A stretch of DNA of 64,000 bases from assembly GCA_946998295.1 (NCBI GenBank), contig CAMPYS010000001.1, forward strand, positions 62,001-126,000, read 5' to 3'. A model generated the notes under the pieces. That model was given only the letters and a program-made list of their open reading frames with translations. It was not told the DNA's origin and searched no databases. This DNA comes from an uncultured Prevotella sp. (GTDB taxonomy: Bacteria; Bacteroidota; Bacteroidia; Bacteroidales; Bacteroidaceae). The position numbers and the translations under genes were made by a program. This document shows positions 53,960-62,636 of the stretch, piece by piece (position 1 is the first letter of the stretch; the number at the start of each line of letters is the position of its first letter).

Positions 53960-56900
53960 ATGAATTTTAACAAAATACTTAAAAGTCTCTTTGGGGACAA
54001 ATCAACGAGAGATATAAAAAAAATACAACCATTTGTTGACAAGATAAAAGCTACATACGAAGATATAAAAGCCCTTGATAATGATCAGTTAAGAGCAAAA
54101 ACAAATGAAATAAAAAAGTATGTTCAAGACTCTGCAAAAGCTCAATATTCAGAAATAGAAAATCTTAAGAAAACTATAGAAGAAACCCCTCTTGAAGAAA
54201 GAGAAAGTATTTTTAATAAAATTGATAAACTTGAGAAAGAAGCACTTGATAATTTAGAAAAGGCGCTTGACGAGGTTATGCCAGTAGCTTTTTCCATTAT
54301 TAAGGAAACAGCAAGACGTTTTGCAGAAAACGAAGAAACAATAGTTACTGCAACTGACTTTGATCGTGAGCTTGCAGCATCACCACAAAAAGATTTTATA
54401 ACTATTGAAGGGGACAAGGCTATATACCATAACCACTGGACAGCTGGAGGTAATGACTTAAAATGGGAAATGGTTCATTATGATGTTCAGCTTTTTGGTG
54501 GTGTTGTGCTCCATCAAGGTAAGATTGCAGAAATGGCAACAGGTGAAGGTAAGACCTTAGTTGCTACTCTACCTGTATTCCTTAATGCACTAACAGGTAA
54601 CGGAGTTCATGTCGTTACCGTTAACGATTACCTATCTAAACGTGACTCTGAATGGATGGGACCACTTTACGAGTTTAACGGACTATCAGTAGACTGTATT
54701 GACAAACATCAACCTAACTCTCCTGAAAGGCGAAAAGCATACCAAGCAGATATTACGTTTGGAACAAATAACGAATTTGGCTTTGACTATCTAAGAGATA
54801 ATATGGCTGTATCACCAAGCGATTTAGTGCAGCGCAAACATAATTATGCAATTGTTGACGAGGTAGACTCGGTGCTTATTGATGATGCACGTACTCCGCT
54901 TATTATTAGTGGTCCAGTGCCAAAAGGTGATGACCAAATGTTTGAAGAATATCAACCTTTAGTTGAAAAACTTTTCGAGGTACAGCGTAAACAGGCTACC
55001 GAGTTACTATCTGAAGCAAAACAAAAAATATCACAAGCAGCAAATATAAAAGATGATAAGGAAAAAGAAAAGACTTTAGGAGAGGGATTCTTAGCGTTGT
55101 ACCGTTCATTTAAAGCTCTACCAAAAAATAAAGCATTGATAAAATACCTTTCTGAAGATGGTATAAAATCAGGTATGCTAAAAACAGAGGCATACTATAT
55201 GCAAAATAATAATAGAGAGATGCCTAAAGCTATAGAGCCTTTATATTTTGTTACAGATGAAAAACTTAATTCAAGTGACTTAACTGATAAAGGTACAGCA
55301 TGGTTAGCTAAAGAAGTTAATGATGAGCAGCTTTTTGTACTTCCTGATATAACAAATGAACTATCGATACTCGAAAAGAAAAAGACTGATAAAGTTATTA
55401 ATGAAGAAGAATATATTGATGAGAAAGATAAAATAATGACCAACTATGGTGTACAAAGTGAACGAGTACACACATTACTTCAACTGTTAAAAGCCTATAC
55501 CATGTTCAACAAAGATGACGAATATGTTGTATTAGATGGAGAGGTTAAAATAGTAGATGAACAAACAGGTCGTATCATGGAAGGAAGACGCTGGAGCGAT
55601 GGGCTTCATCAAGCCGTTGAAGCTAAGGAGCATGTAAAAGTTGAAGCTGCAACACAAACTTTTGCAACTATAACGCTTCAAAACTATTTCCGTATGTACC
55701 ATAAACTTGCAGGTATGACTGGTACGGCATCTACCGAAGCAGGAGAATTTTGGGATATATACAAACTTGATGTTGTAGAAATTCCTACTAATAAACCTAT
55801 AATCCGTAAAGATCTTGACGACCGTGTATATAAAACAGCAAGGGAAAAATATGCAGCCGTTATAGATGAAATAGAAAAAATGAGGAATAGTGGTAGACCT
55901 TCATTAGTTGGTACAACGTCTGTAGAAATAAGTGAGTTATTAAGCAAAATGCTCAATATGCGTAAAATACCTCATCAAGTTCTTAATGCAAAACAACACC
56001 TAAAAGAGGCTCAAATAGTTGCAGAAGCTGGACGTTCTGTAAATGGTAAAGGTACTGTAACTATAGCTACTAACATGGCAGGACGTGGAACAGATATTAA
56101 GCTTACAAACGAGGTAAAAGCCGCAGGAGGTCTTGCTATTATTGGTACAGAGCGACACGAAAGTCGCCGTGTAGATAGACAGCTTAGAGGTCGTGCAGGA
56201 CGTCAAGGTGATCCAGGGTCTTCTGTATTCTATGTATCTTTAGAGGATAAATTGATGCGTTTATTCGGCTCAGAAAGAATAGCAAGAGTAATGGATAGAC
56301 TTGGCTTTGCAGAAGGAGAATGCATAGAAAACTCTATGATTTCAAATAGCATAGAAAGAGCTCAAAAGAAAGTTGAAGAGAATAACTTTGGTATACGTAA
56401 GCGTTTATTGGAATACGACGATGTAATGAATAAACAACGTTCTGTAATCTATGAAAAACGTCGCCATGCGCTAATGGGAGAACGTATAGGAATGGATATT
56501 TCAAATATTATATGGGATAGATGTGTAAACATTATTAACAACAATAATTATGAAGACTGCAAAGAAGACTTCATGAAAATACTTGCTATAGAATGTCCAT
56601 TCTCTGAAGATGATTTTATAAATAAAAATAAAACTGAACTGGAGGAAAATGCTTTCCAACTTGCTATTGAAAATTTTGAACGTAAAACAGAAAAAATTAA
56701 ATCTGTTGCATGGCCAGTTATAAAGCAAATATATGAAGATCAGGGAAATATGTATGAAAGAATCATGATACCAATTACTGATGGGAAACGGTTATACAAT
56801 ATCCCAGCAGATTTAAAAGAAGCATACGACACTGAAGGCAAGTCAATTGTAAAACAATTTGAGAAAGTTATATTACTTCATATCATTGACGATAACTGGA

Positions 56901-57310
56901 AAGAAAATTTAAGACAACTTGATGAGTTAAAACATTCTGTTCAAAATGCATCCTATGAGCAAAAAGATCCATTACTTGTATTTAAATTGGAATCTGTAAA
57001 ACTGTGGGACGATATGATTAACGAAATGAACAACAAAACGGCAAGTGTTCTTATGAGAGGTCAAATACCTGAGATGCAGCCAACTGATAATATTCAAGAG
57101 GCGCAACCTGAAGAACATTCTCCTCAATATACAGAACAAAGGGAAGAGCTTGTAGATCCAAATCAAGCTGCAGCTGCAGCACGTGATACAAGGGAAGGTT
57201 CACAACAACGCAGAATGCCATATCATACAGAAAAAAAACCAAGACCAAATGATCCTTGTCCATGCGGAAGCGGTAAAAAATTTAAGAACTGTCATGGTAG
57301 AAATTTATAA
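53960..57310 (+). CDS. secA: Preprotein translocase ATPase SecA
   Basis: SecA drives ATP-dependent export of unfolded proteins through SecYEG. The 1116-residue protein is longer than E. coli SecA (901), as is usual in Bacteroidetes. The extra length lies near residues 40-100 and in insertions around 340-420 of the first nucleotide-binding domain. Seen: Walker A ATGEGKT (about 193), DEVDSVLIDDART, the preprotein cross-linking region, NMAGRGTDIKL, the RGRAGRQGDPGSS motif VI, an acidic/low-complexity linker, and the zinc-binding SEC-C end PCPCGSGKKFKNCHG. Terminator follows. Confidence 0.97.
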   Translation: MNFNKILKSLFGDKSTRDIKKIQPFVDKIKATYEDIKALDNDQLRAKTNEIKKYVQDSAKAQYSEIENLKKTIEETPLEERESIFNKIDKLEKEALDNLEKALDEVMPVAFSIIKETARRFAENEETIVTATDFDRELAASPQKDFITIEGDKAIYHNHWTAGGNDLKWEMVHYDVQLFGGVVLHQGKIAEMATGEGKTLVATLPVFLNALTGNGVHVVTVNDYLSKRDSEWMGPLYEFNGLSVDCIDKHQPNSPERRKAYQADITFGTNNEFGFDYLRDNMAVSPSDLVQRKHNYAIVDEVDSVLIDDARTPLIISGPVPKGDDQMFEEYQPLVEKLFEVQRKQATELLSEAKQKISQAANIKDDKEKEKTLGEGFLALYRSFKALPKNKALIKYLSEDGIKSGMLKTEAYYMQNNNREMPKAIEPLYFVTDEKLNSSDLTDKGTAWLAKEVNDEQLFVLPDITNELSILEKKKTDKVINEEEYIDEKDKIMTNYGVQSERVHTLLQLLKAYTMFNKDDEYVVLDGEVKIVDEQTGRIMEGRRWSDGLHQAVEAKEHVKVEAATQTFATITLQNYFRMYHKLAGMTGTASTEAGEFWDIYKLDVVEIPTNKPIIRKDLDDRVYKTAREKYAAVIDEIEKMRNSGRPSLVGTTSVEISELLSKMLNMRKIPHQVLNAKQHLKEAQIVAEAGRSVNGKGTVTIATNMAGRGTDIKLTNEVKAAGGLAIIGTERHESRRVDRQLRGRAGRQGDPGSSVFYVSLEDKLMRLFGSERIARVMDRLGFAEGECIENSMISNSIERAQKKVEENNFGIRKRLLEYDDVMNKQRSVIYEKRRHALMGERIGMDISNIIWDRCVNIINNNNYEDCKEDFMKILAIECPFSEDDFINKNKTELEENAFQLAIENFERKTEKIKSVAWPVIKQIYEDQGNMYERIMIPITDGKRLYNIPADLKEAYDTEGKSIVKQFEKVILLHIIDDNWKENLRQLDELKHSVQNASYEQKDPLLVFKLESVKLWDDMINEMNNKTASVLMRGQIPEMQPTDNIQEAQPEEHSPQYTEQREELVDPNQAAAAARDTREGSQQRRMPYHTEKKPRPNDPCPCGSGKKFKNCHGRNL

Positions 57311-57379
57311 TATCGATGCTAATGATACAAAAACATAGTTGACTATACATAAGTTAGTCATTATATATTATAAATATAG

Positions 57380-57416
57380 AAGAGTGTGTGCAAGCATTTT
57401 TGCCACACTCTTTTTT
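57380..57416 (+). terminator. secA terminator
   Basis: AAGAGTGTG (57380-57388) pairs with CACACTCTT (57404-57412), followed by six Ts. Confidence 0.85.
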
Positions 57417-57469
57417 CATTTGCAAATATTGTAATAAAGCATGGATTTGTACGGCAGTAACTTACGAAA

Positions 57470-57615
57470 GATAATAATAAAAAATATATACAAAAATAGA
57501 TCTTAAAGTATTACTGTTCCAATAGTACATAAAATTGAAAAATATCTGTGTTTAAAATAGATTTTTTTGTAAAATATTATCTTATAACTATTTGTAATAT
57601 AAAGTATTGCAAATT
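57470..57615. repeat. left half of dispersed repeat copy C/D
   Basis: Carries the AAAAAATATATACAAAAAT block (from about 57480) and GTAAAATATTATCTTATAAC (near 57569), with copy A's ACTATTTG-ATATAAA continuation. It stops at the IS end (57615). The palindrome array and right block are found beyond the transposon, from 62222. Confidence 0.75.
57611..57615. repeat. left copy of probable 5-bp target duplication AAATT
   Basis: AAATT directly abuts the left end GAGACC; the same five bases follow the right end at 62217-62221. Confidence 0.65.
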
Positions 57616-58871
57616 GAGACCTCTGCAAAACCTTCATTCATAGAGAAATTTCCATTTAGTTGTGTTTAGAAGCATATTCCAACGTGTATATTGGTATAAT
57701 TGATGCCGTAAAATGATTATTTTCATCTATATTTGTGTTCAATTTTCTTTTATGTGAGAGCATTGGACACAATTATTCCTGGCGTTCGATATAAGTTGTA
57801 GGCAACAGCCTCCATAATATGCTGTGCATGTGTTTTGTCAAGTCCTACATATCTTGCCGTTCCTCCCCTAAACCATCTGTGTATGGAACCAAAAGTGCGT
57901 TCCACCCTGTACCTAATTTTACTGATAGCCACATTGATGCGTTTCTCTCTTTCTGTAATCTTATGCGCCCTTGTTCATTTGTGCATAATGCGACTTTTTA
58001 GTTTCATTCGAGCAAGTGTCTCCTTGTTTTCTGCCGAGTCATAACCCTTATCAGCATATACGAGAGTCTTTTTCGGAAGATTTGCTTTTTCCAGGGGCGT
58101 TTCCAAATGTTTGATGTCGCTCTCATTAGCTGCGGTAGTCTCCTCTGCAAGAACCAATCCATTTTCATCTGTAACTGAATGCCGTTTGTATCCAAAGTGG
58201 AGCATTCCCATTTTCTTGATCTAGCGTGCCTCTCCGTCCACATTGAGCTTGAGTTTCTCCTTGAGCATAGCTTTCTCGGATTTTAACTTACCCGTTTCTT
58301 CATCTCTGTCCGCAACTATCTCATACTCCTTACGACCACGTGGACAACGAGGACTATCGGTAATGCTGGCATCGACGATAGCACCACGTTTGACAATAAC
58401 ACCTTGTTGCTCCAACTGACGGTTAATCTCATTCAGTACCATATCATAAAGGTCTGCCTCTACAAGAATGTTACGGAAACGACATACCGTCGTACTATCA
58501 GGAGCAACATCTTCCAAACCCAGTCCTACAAAGCGACTGAACGACAAACGATCGTTAACCTGCTCCTCAATCTCACCATCACTAAGACCATACCAAGTAC
58601 GGAGAAGTTCGATTTTAAAAAGCAAAAGACTATCATAGCTCGGACTACCAGTCGCCTTGTTACCTTTGGTGTAGGCAATTTCAATAATACTACGGATTGG
58701 ATTCCAATCGATAATATTGTTTATCTGAGAAAAGAAGGTCTGCTTGACCTTACGCTGACCGACTAATAGGTCGGCAAAACTGAGAGAGGAGAGTTGCTGT
58801 TTCATACTATAAAGGTACAAAAAAATAATGATATAAGCAAATTTCTAAACTAAGAGTTTTGCAGAGGTCTC
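57616..58871 (-). mobile_element. IS5-family insertion sequence, left copy (1256 bp)
   Basis: 16-bp perfect terminal inverted repeats GAGACCTCTGCAAAAC (57616-57631; 58856-58871 inverted). One transposase frame (57750-58820, minus) carries two nonsense codons. The ends and transposase resemble the Porphyromonas ISPg1/IS1126 group of IS5, from recalled similarity. Confidence 0.85.
57750..58820 (-). pseudogene. IS5-family transposase with two in-frame stops
   Basis: The frame is collinear for 356 codons, interrupted only by TAG at 58221-58223 (where Trp is expected, after NVDGEAR) and TGA at 57975-57977 (where the second IS copy has Gly, in RIMHKG). DDE residues are visible: the first Asp in VDASITDSP, the second in YADKGYDSAENK, and Glu in VERTFGSIHRWF. 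The N-terminal part (IIDWNPIRSIIEIAY, TWYGLSDGEIEEQ, FSRFVGLGLEDVAPDSTT) is the family's DNA-binding region. No frameshift. It is therefore likely a recently dead copy; readthrough cannot be excluded. Confidence 0.9.
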
Positions 58872-58948
58872 AGTCCTTTCAAATGAATTTGCTCCTTGCA
58901 ACTAAGACTTTCAAAAGTCTTAATGTCCATAATTTTTCTTTTTTCCAT
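58850..58948 (-). pseudogene. 5' fragment of a small ORF cut by the IS
   Basis: From an ATG at 58948, 25 codons are non-IS (starting MEKRKIMDIKTFE, with LSCKEQIHLKG at the junction). The frame then runs into the IS end and stops at 58850. It lies 45 bases downstream of the receptor on the same strand, so it was probably the next gene of that operon. The segment fits either a Bacteroidetes small protein of the LSxxEQ type or the leader of a ribosomal peptide (leader-like LS..E...LKG ending). The body of the gene is missing, so neither can be decided. Confidence 0.55.
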
Positions 58949-58992
58949 AGATTTAATTTTATATTGTTATACATAATAACCCCAACCTGAGG

Positions 58993-61194
58993 TTATTTAT
59001 TTCTATTTTGATTGTTTCTTGCTCCGCTAATAGAATTTGTATTTCCTTTTGAAAACTCATATATAATTGAAATACCCAACTGCCTTTTATCCTTGTATAA
59101 AATGGTAGAGGATTGGTATTGTTTGTCGTTTATACGATACGACTCTATAGATTTTTGGTTAAAGATGTCTCGGGCAAAAAGTGATAACGTGATATTCCTT
59201 CGTGGAATATGATAGGAATAATTAATATCCATTATGAACATATCGTCTATTATTCTTTGATTATTACTATTTTTAGCAATATATGTAGTATTCAACGATA
59301 TTTTGTGATCACCGAACATTAACTGAAATGGGACTGTTGCCACTAACAAATGATTTTTTCTCCAATCATAGCCATTGTTAAATCTTCCAAATTCTAAGTT
59401 AATATTAGGGTTCACATAATAATGCTTTTTCCTGAAGTTGTAATAAACAGACAATCCCCAACTATCTATTTTGCCTATATTTTGCCATTTCATTATAAGG
59501 TTTCCTTCTTTGTCATAATTATCTGCAAGTAGCTCTGTAACATTGTTTACCCATTGTTTTGAAAGACAAAATACAAAGTTTGAATAGGTAAGACTGGCGT
59601 CCACTTGATGCTTTATGGATGGATTAAGTAAATTATTGCCAGATTGCAATACATTGCCGGTTTCTATTGTCTGATAGTTTGACAGCATCCATGCTAATGG
59701 ACGATTAATCGTTTTTGCATAATTGGCTTCTATTCCTATAGATTTCCCACTATATCTCAAAGATAATTTAGGGAGAAAAGACATTGTCTTATAATGGTTA
59801 TTGTTATTATATTCCACTTGTAGTATGGCATTTCCGCTAAATTGGCTGTATTCCATAAAAGCGGAAACTCCTGAAGTGAAAGTGTGTTCTCTATGTTTAC
59901 TCTGTGAGTTGATTACATTGTAATCCATATTTTGAATTTCGAGATAAGAATAGGCTATATCACCATTTACACTGAAATTCTTAGATTTGTTTGTATAAGT
60001 ATATTCCAAAAATGAATTTGGAGAAATGCTTATATTTTTAAAGTGCTGTGATTGGATATTATCTATGGAGACCGTAATGTCTGATATGGATCTATTGTAG
60101 GAAGCCTCCCAATGTAATTTGTGTTTTCCCAAATTGCTATTTAAGAAAAAACTACCCGTAAAATCATCAAACTTTTGTGGGTAATATAGTATATCTTTAA
60201 CTTCTAATAATTCCACAGAATTTCTACGTTTCTTTGTATTATCTATCCCATAATTAAGGTTTAATCCAGCAGAAAGTGCTTTATTGAATGAAAACTCCCC
60301 ACTATAGTCAGCATAAAAATACTTTTCGCACTCCTTATCAGCGAAATCTATAATGTTTTTTTTGTTTCCATAATCATAAATAGAGAATTCTCCTTTCACC
60401 TTTTTTAGCAATTCTCCTGTAATAAGCAATGTAGTATTGAATTTATTTTTACTCAACTGTGTAAACACATTACCTATAACATTCCCCTTTTTCCCCGAAT
60501 AAGCTTCAAGAGAGGGGGTTAAAGAATAATTGTTATCCTTATTTAATATAATAATTAATTCATATTGTATTCCGTGACCTAGAATAAGTTTTTTTAATCT
60601 GATTTCATCAATATTCTCCGCAAATAACGAACGCAGACTATTTATAGTCTCTTTTGTCACAGGTTTAAGAACTCCCGTTGTACCCAACCTTATTCCTGCT
60701 ATTGGATGTCTAAAGTAAGAGAATTCTTCATCATTGTATAGAGTACCAGGTATAAAGTTCAATATCGTACCTAAGTTTTGATGCTTAAATACTTCTACAT
60801 CTTTTATTTTAATAACATCTTGTATGAGTGAACGTTTTACCATCTTCCGATAGCCATTTATTTTAACTTCATCCAAAACCTTATGAGAATTTACATAAAA
60901 CTTAATTTGTTTTTGCCAGCAGTGTAAGGTACTATCTAACAATTCGTCGCCGAAATAGCTGATTTGAATTCTTCGAGCAATGACATCGTTTGATATGTAG
61001 GTATTTCCGATAGAGTCTGTTATAAACCTCAACGGTTTACCCTCTTTAGGAAAAAGAGTGACAGTAGCTCCAATAATAGGTGTAATACTATCAATGTCAA
61101 ACACCTGAAGCAAAGTTGAATCCATAGGACTTTGTCCAAATGTATTAAAGGGATAAAGAAAAGTCAATAAAAATATGATAATACTCTGTTTCAT
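58993..61194 (-). CDS. Outer membrane beta-barrel receptor (TonB-dependent-receptor-like), transposon cargo
   Basis: A 733-residue protein with a signal peptide (about 1-20; ending NTFGQ). A carboxypeptidase-regulatory-like domain (about 28-110) includes the PIIGATVTLFPKEGKPLRF pattern. A plug-like region follows (about 120-215; DVIKIKDVEVFKHQNLGTILNFIPGTLYN), then a long outer-membrane barrel of the OMP_b-brl_3 type (about 220-715) and a short polar tail. A TonB box was not recognisable. Likely substrate: a small ligand or peptide, inferred from the family. It is bracketed by gene fragments and IS copies and is the only intact gene in the transposon, so its retention may be accidental or selected. 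Confidence 0.85.
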   Translation of the reverse strand: MKQSIIIFLLTFLYPFNTFGQSPMDSTLLQVFDIDSITPIIGATVTLFPKEGKPLRFITDSIGNTYISNDVIARRIQISYFGDELLDSTLHCWQKQIKFYVNSHKVLDEVKINGYRKMVKRSLIQDVIKIKDVEVFKHQNLGTILNFIPGTLYNDEEFSYFRHPIAGIRLGTTGVLKPVTKETINSLRSLFAENIDEIRLKKLILGHGIQYELIIILNKDNNYSLTPSLEAYSGKKGNVIGNVFTQLSKNKFNTTLLITGELLKKVKGEFSIYDYGNKKNIIDFADKECEKYFYADYSGEFSFNKALSAGLNLNYGIDNTKKRRNSVELLEVKDILYYPQKFDDFTGSFFLNSNLGKHKLHWEASYNRSISDITVSIDNIQSQHFKNISISPNSFLEYTYTNKSKNFSVNGDIAYSYLEIQNMDYNVINSQSKHREHTFTSGVSAFMEYSQFSGNAILQVEYNNNNHYKTMSFLPKLSLRYSGKSIGIEANYAKTINRPLAWMLSNYQTIETGNVLQSGNNLLNPSIKHQVDASLTYSNFVFCLSKQWVNNVTELLADNYDKEGNLIMKWQNIGKIDSWGLSVYYNFRKKHYYVNPNINLEFGRFNNGYDWRKNHLLVATVPFQLMFGDHKISLNTTYIAKNSNNQRIIDDMFIMDINYSYHIPRRNITLSLFARDIFNQKSIESYRINDKQYQSSTILYKDKRQLGISIIYEFSKGNTNSISGARNNQNRNK

Positions 61195-61552
61195 AATAGA
61201 ACATTTAACTTTACAATTAAAATATATATTGATGCATTATGATAATACCTTAACTTTATTTTGAGGTAGTTATATTATAGTTAGTAATACCCATTTTCCA
61301 TATGAGAAGCTTACACACTCTGGCACAAGGAAAAGATTTTTCCCGCTCGTTTAATTTCTTTTGTTCGTATCAATTCATCTAAAGCTACATAAATAGCCGC
61401 TGAACCAATATTCCCGACAGAAGTTAGATTTGTAAACCAGTTCCCTTTTTTTTAATAAAGTAAGTTTATAGTCAATAATATAGCGAAAGCAAATATACAA
61501 ATACATATTGTATGAAACAAGGAAAATCGTTTTTTTTCAAAATTTGTATTTC
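61195..61552. other. gap upstream of the receptor, inside the transposon
   Basis: Contains the KAS III C-terminal fragment (61270-61451). Between 61454 and the IS end at 61553, about 100 bases are AT-rich with no recognisable coding content. Confidence 0.6.
61270..61451 (-). pseudogene. C-terminal fragment of a 3-oxoacyl-ACP synthase III (FabH-like) gene
   Basis: On the minus strand about 60 codons encode the end of a KAS III enzyme: a frame reading NWFTNLTSVGNIGSAAIY with the catalytic Asn in the GNIGSAA motif, then ALDELIRTKEIKRAGKIF. After a frameshift near 61326 the homology continues as VPECVSFSYGKWVLLTII to a TAA at 61270-61272. The upstream end runs into a stop after a run of eight adenines, and the rest of the gene is missing. 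It lies 75 bases before the receptor on the same strand, so a KAS III-receptor operon was cut by the flanking IS. Confidence 0.8.
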
Positions 61553-62216
61553 GAGACCTCTGCAAAACTCATTGTTCAAAATCTGCTCATTTCATCATAT
61601 TTTTGTATCTTTATAGTATGAAACAATGTCCTTCTTCTCCGAATTTTGCTGACCTAATAGTTGGTCATCGTAAGGTTAAAATTGATTAGATAATCGATTG
61701 GAATCCTATTCGTGGACTTATTGAAATTGCTTACACCAAAGGTAACAAGGCAACTGGTCGTCCGAACTATGATAGTCTTGTGCTTTTTAAAATCGAACTT
61801 CTCCGTACTTGGTATGGTCTTAGTGACGGCGAGGTTGAAGCTCAAGAGTCGTATCATGCACAAAGGAGTAAGGGGACGTAAGCTAACGGAAAGAGAGCAG
61901 CGTGTTAATGTAGCCATCAGCAAGACACGGTACAAAGTGGAACGTACCTTTGGATCTATTCACAGATGGTTTCATGGTGGGATAGCCAGATATGTAGGTT
62001 TAGCTAAGACTCACGCACAACATATAATGGAGGCTATTGCCTACAATTTATATCGAACTCCAGGGATAATTGTGTCTAATTCTCTCAAATAAGGGGAGAA
62101 TATGAGATTAAATAGAGCATATACAGCCTAAAAATCAAAAATATAGACTGCAGGTGAGCCAATAGTGTTCAAAAAAAAGAATAATAGTGAATGGGGTAAG
62201 GTTTTGCAGAGGTCTC
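61553..62216 (+). mobile_element. IS5-family insertion sequence, right copy, internally deleted (664 bp)
   Basis: Same 16-bp ends (61553-61568; 62201-62216 inverted) as the left copy but oriented the other way and only 664 bp long. The middle of the transposase is deleted; the ends are intact, so in principle a transposase from elsewhere could move it. Confidence 0.85.
61618..62092 (+). pseudogene. transposase remnant with a large internal deletion
   Basis: Starts at ATG 61618 with NFADLIVGHRKVK. It has an in-frame TAG near 61687 that also marks a small deletion against the left copy. It keeps IIDWNPIRGLIEIAY to GLSDGEVE, then jumps near 61840, out of frame, to the C-terminal SRIMHKGVRGRKLTEREQR...VERTFGSIHRWF...SNSLK. 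About 590 bp, including both catalytic aspartates, are missing. The left and right copies also differ at many single bases, so they diverged before or since capture. Confidence 0.88.
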
Positions 62217-62221
62217 AAATT
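62217..62221. repeat. right copy of probable 5-bp target duplication AAATT
   Basis: Matches the left copy at 57611-57615. Removing the transposon and one AAATT rejoins the two halves of the repeat. Confidence 0.65.
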
Positions 62222-62440
62222 AGTTATTAATCCAGAATAAGAGTTTACTAAGAACCTTGACAACGATCCTTATAGAAACGCTTAACCGTTTCTATAAGGA
62301 TCGCTGTTAGGCTTTAAGTTAAACGATTTCTTATTCAGTTTACAGGTAATTTTTTTTACAATTTTTGTTTGCAATATTAATAATATTATTTTTTTCATGG
62401 TTTTGCTACTTCGCTACTCAAATTAATATATAGAAATCAG
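62222..62440. repeat. right half of dispersed repeat copy C/D
   Basis: Carries the palindrome array (units starting at 62243, 62265, 62288 and 62312), then GGTAATTTTTTTTACAAT (from 62345), and TTTTGCTAC near 62400, as in copy B. With 57470-57615 it makes one complete repeat. The array has four units here instead of five. Confidence 0.72.
62264..62304. repeat. 17-bp perfect inverted repeat inside the array
   Basis: CGATCCTTATAGAAACG (62264-62280) is the exact reverse complement of CGTTTCTATAAGGATCG (62287-62303), separated by CTTAAC. It covers array units 2 and 3 and could form a cruciform or RNA hairpin. Copies A and B have only the degenerate unit 2, so the perfect pairing is specific to copy C. 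Confidence 0.75.
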
Positions 62441-62636
62441 GCAAAAAACTAACCAAACATTATTCCTAACTATCGCAAAGCGTGAATAATGTCTGATATT
62501 CTATCAAATATATTAGTTATTATTCGTAATGTGTAAATAACTTTTAGCAGATTAGAATAATTTATTAATTTTCAACATAAAATCAGTAACTTTGCCACAT
62601 ATAATAATTAATTAAGAAATAAACATTGATGTGAAA

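Larger units (their letters stand above)
57616..62216. mobile_element. composite transposon of two inverted IS5-family elements
   Basis: 4601 bp bounded by outward copies of GAGACCTCTGCAAAAC (57616-57631 and, inverted, 62201-62216). Outside it stands AAATT on both sides (57611-57615 and 62217-62221), the expected target duplication. The inner IS ends show no matching duplication (AGTCC at 58872 versus ATTTC before 61553), as expected for a composite element that moved as one unit. It carries an outer-membrane receptor gene and two gene fragments. Both transposases look inactive, so it is probably fixed. Confidence 0.8.
62222..62636. other. gap between the transposon and rsmG
   Basis: Holds the right half of the repeat. 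After about 62440 it is AT-rich up to the rsmG -7 box TAACTTTG at 62588-62595, which has no clear -33 partner. Confidence 0.6.

Noticed and set aside
57750..58820. Reading the TAG/TGA codons in the transposase as recoded amino acids
   Set aside because: All other genes use normal stops and no recoding element is visible; ordinary nonsense decay explains it, and the sister IS is also broken.
61195..61552. Intact KAS III gene upstream of the receptor
   Set aside because: Only the C-terminal 60 or so codons remain, with a frameshift and a stop upstream; no start and no N-terminal domain.
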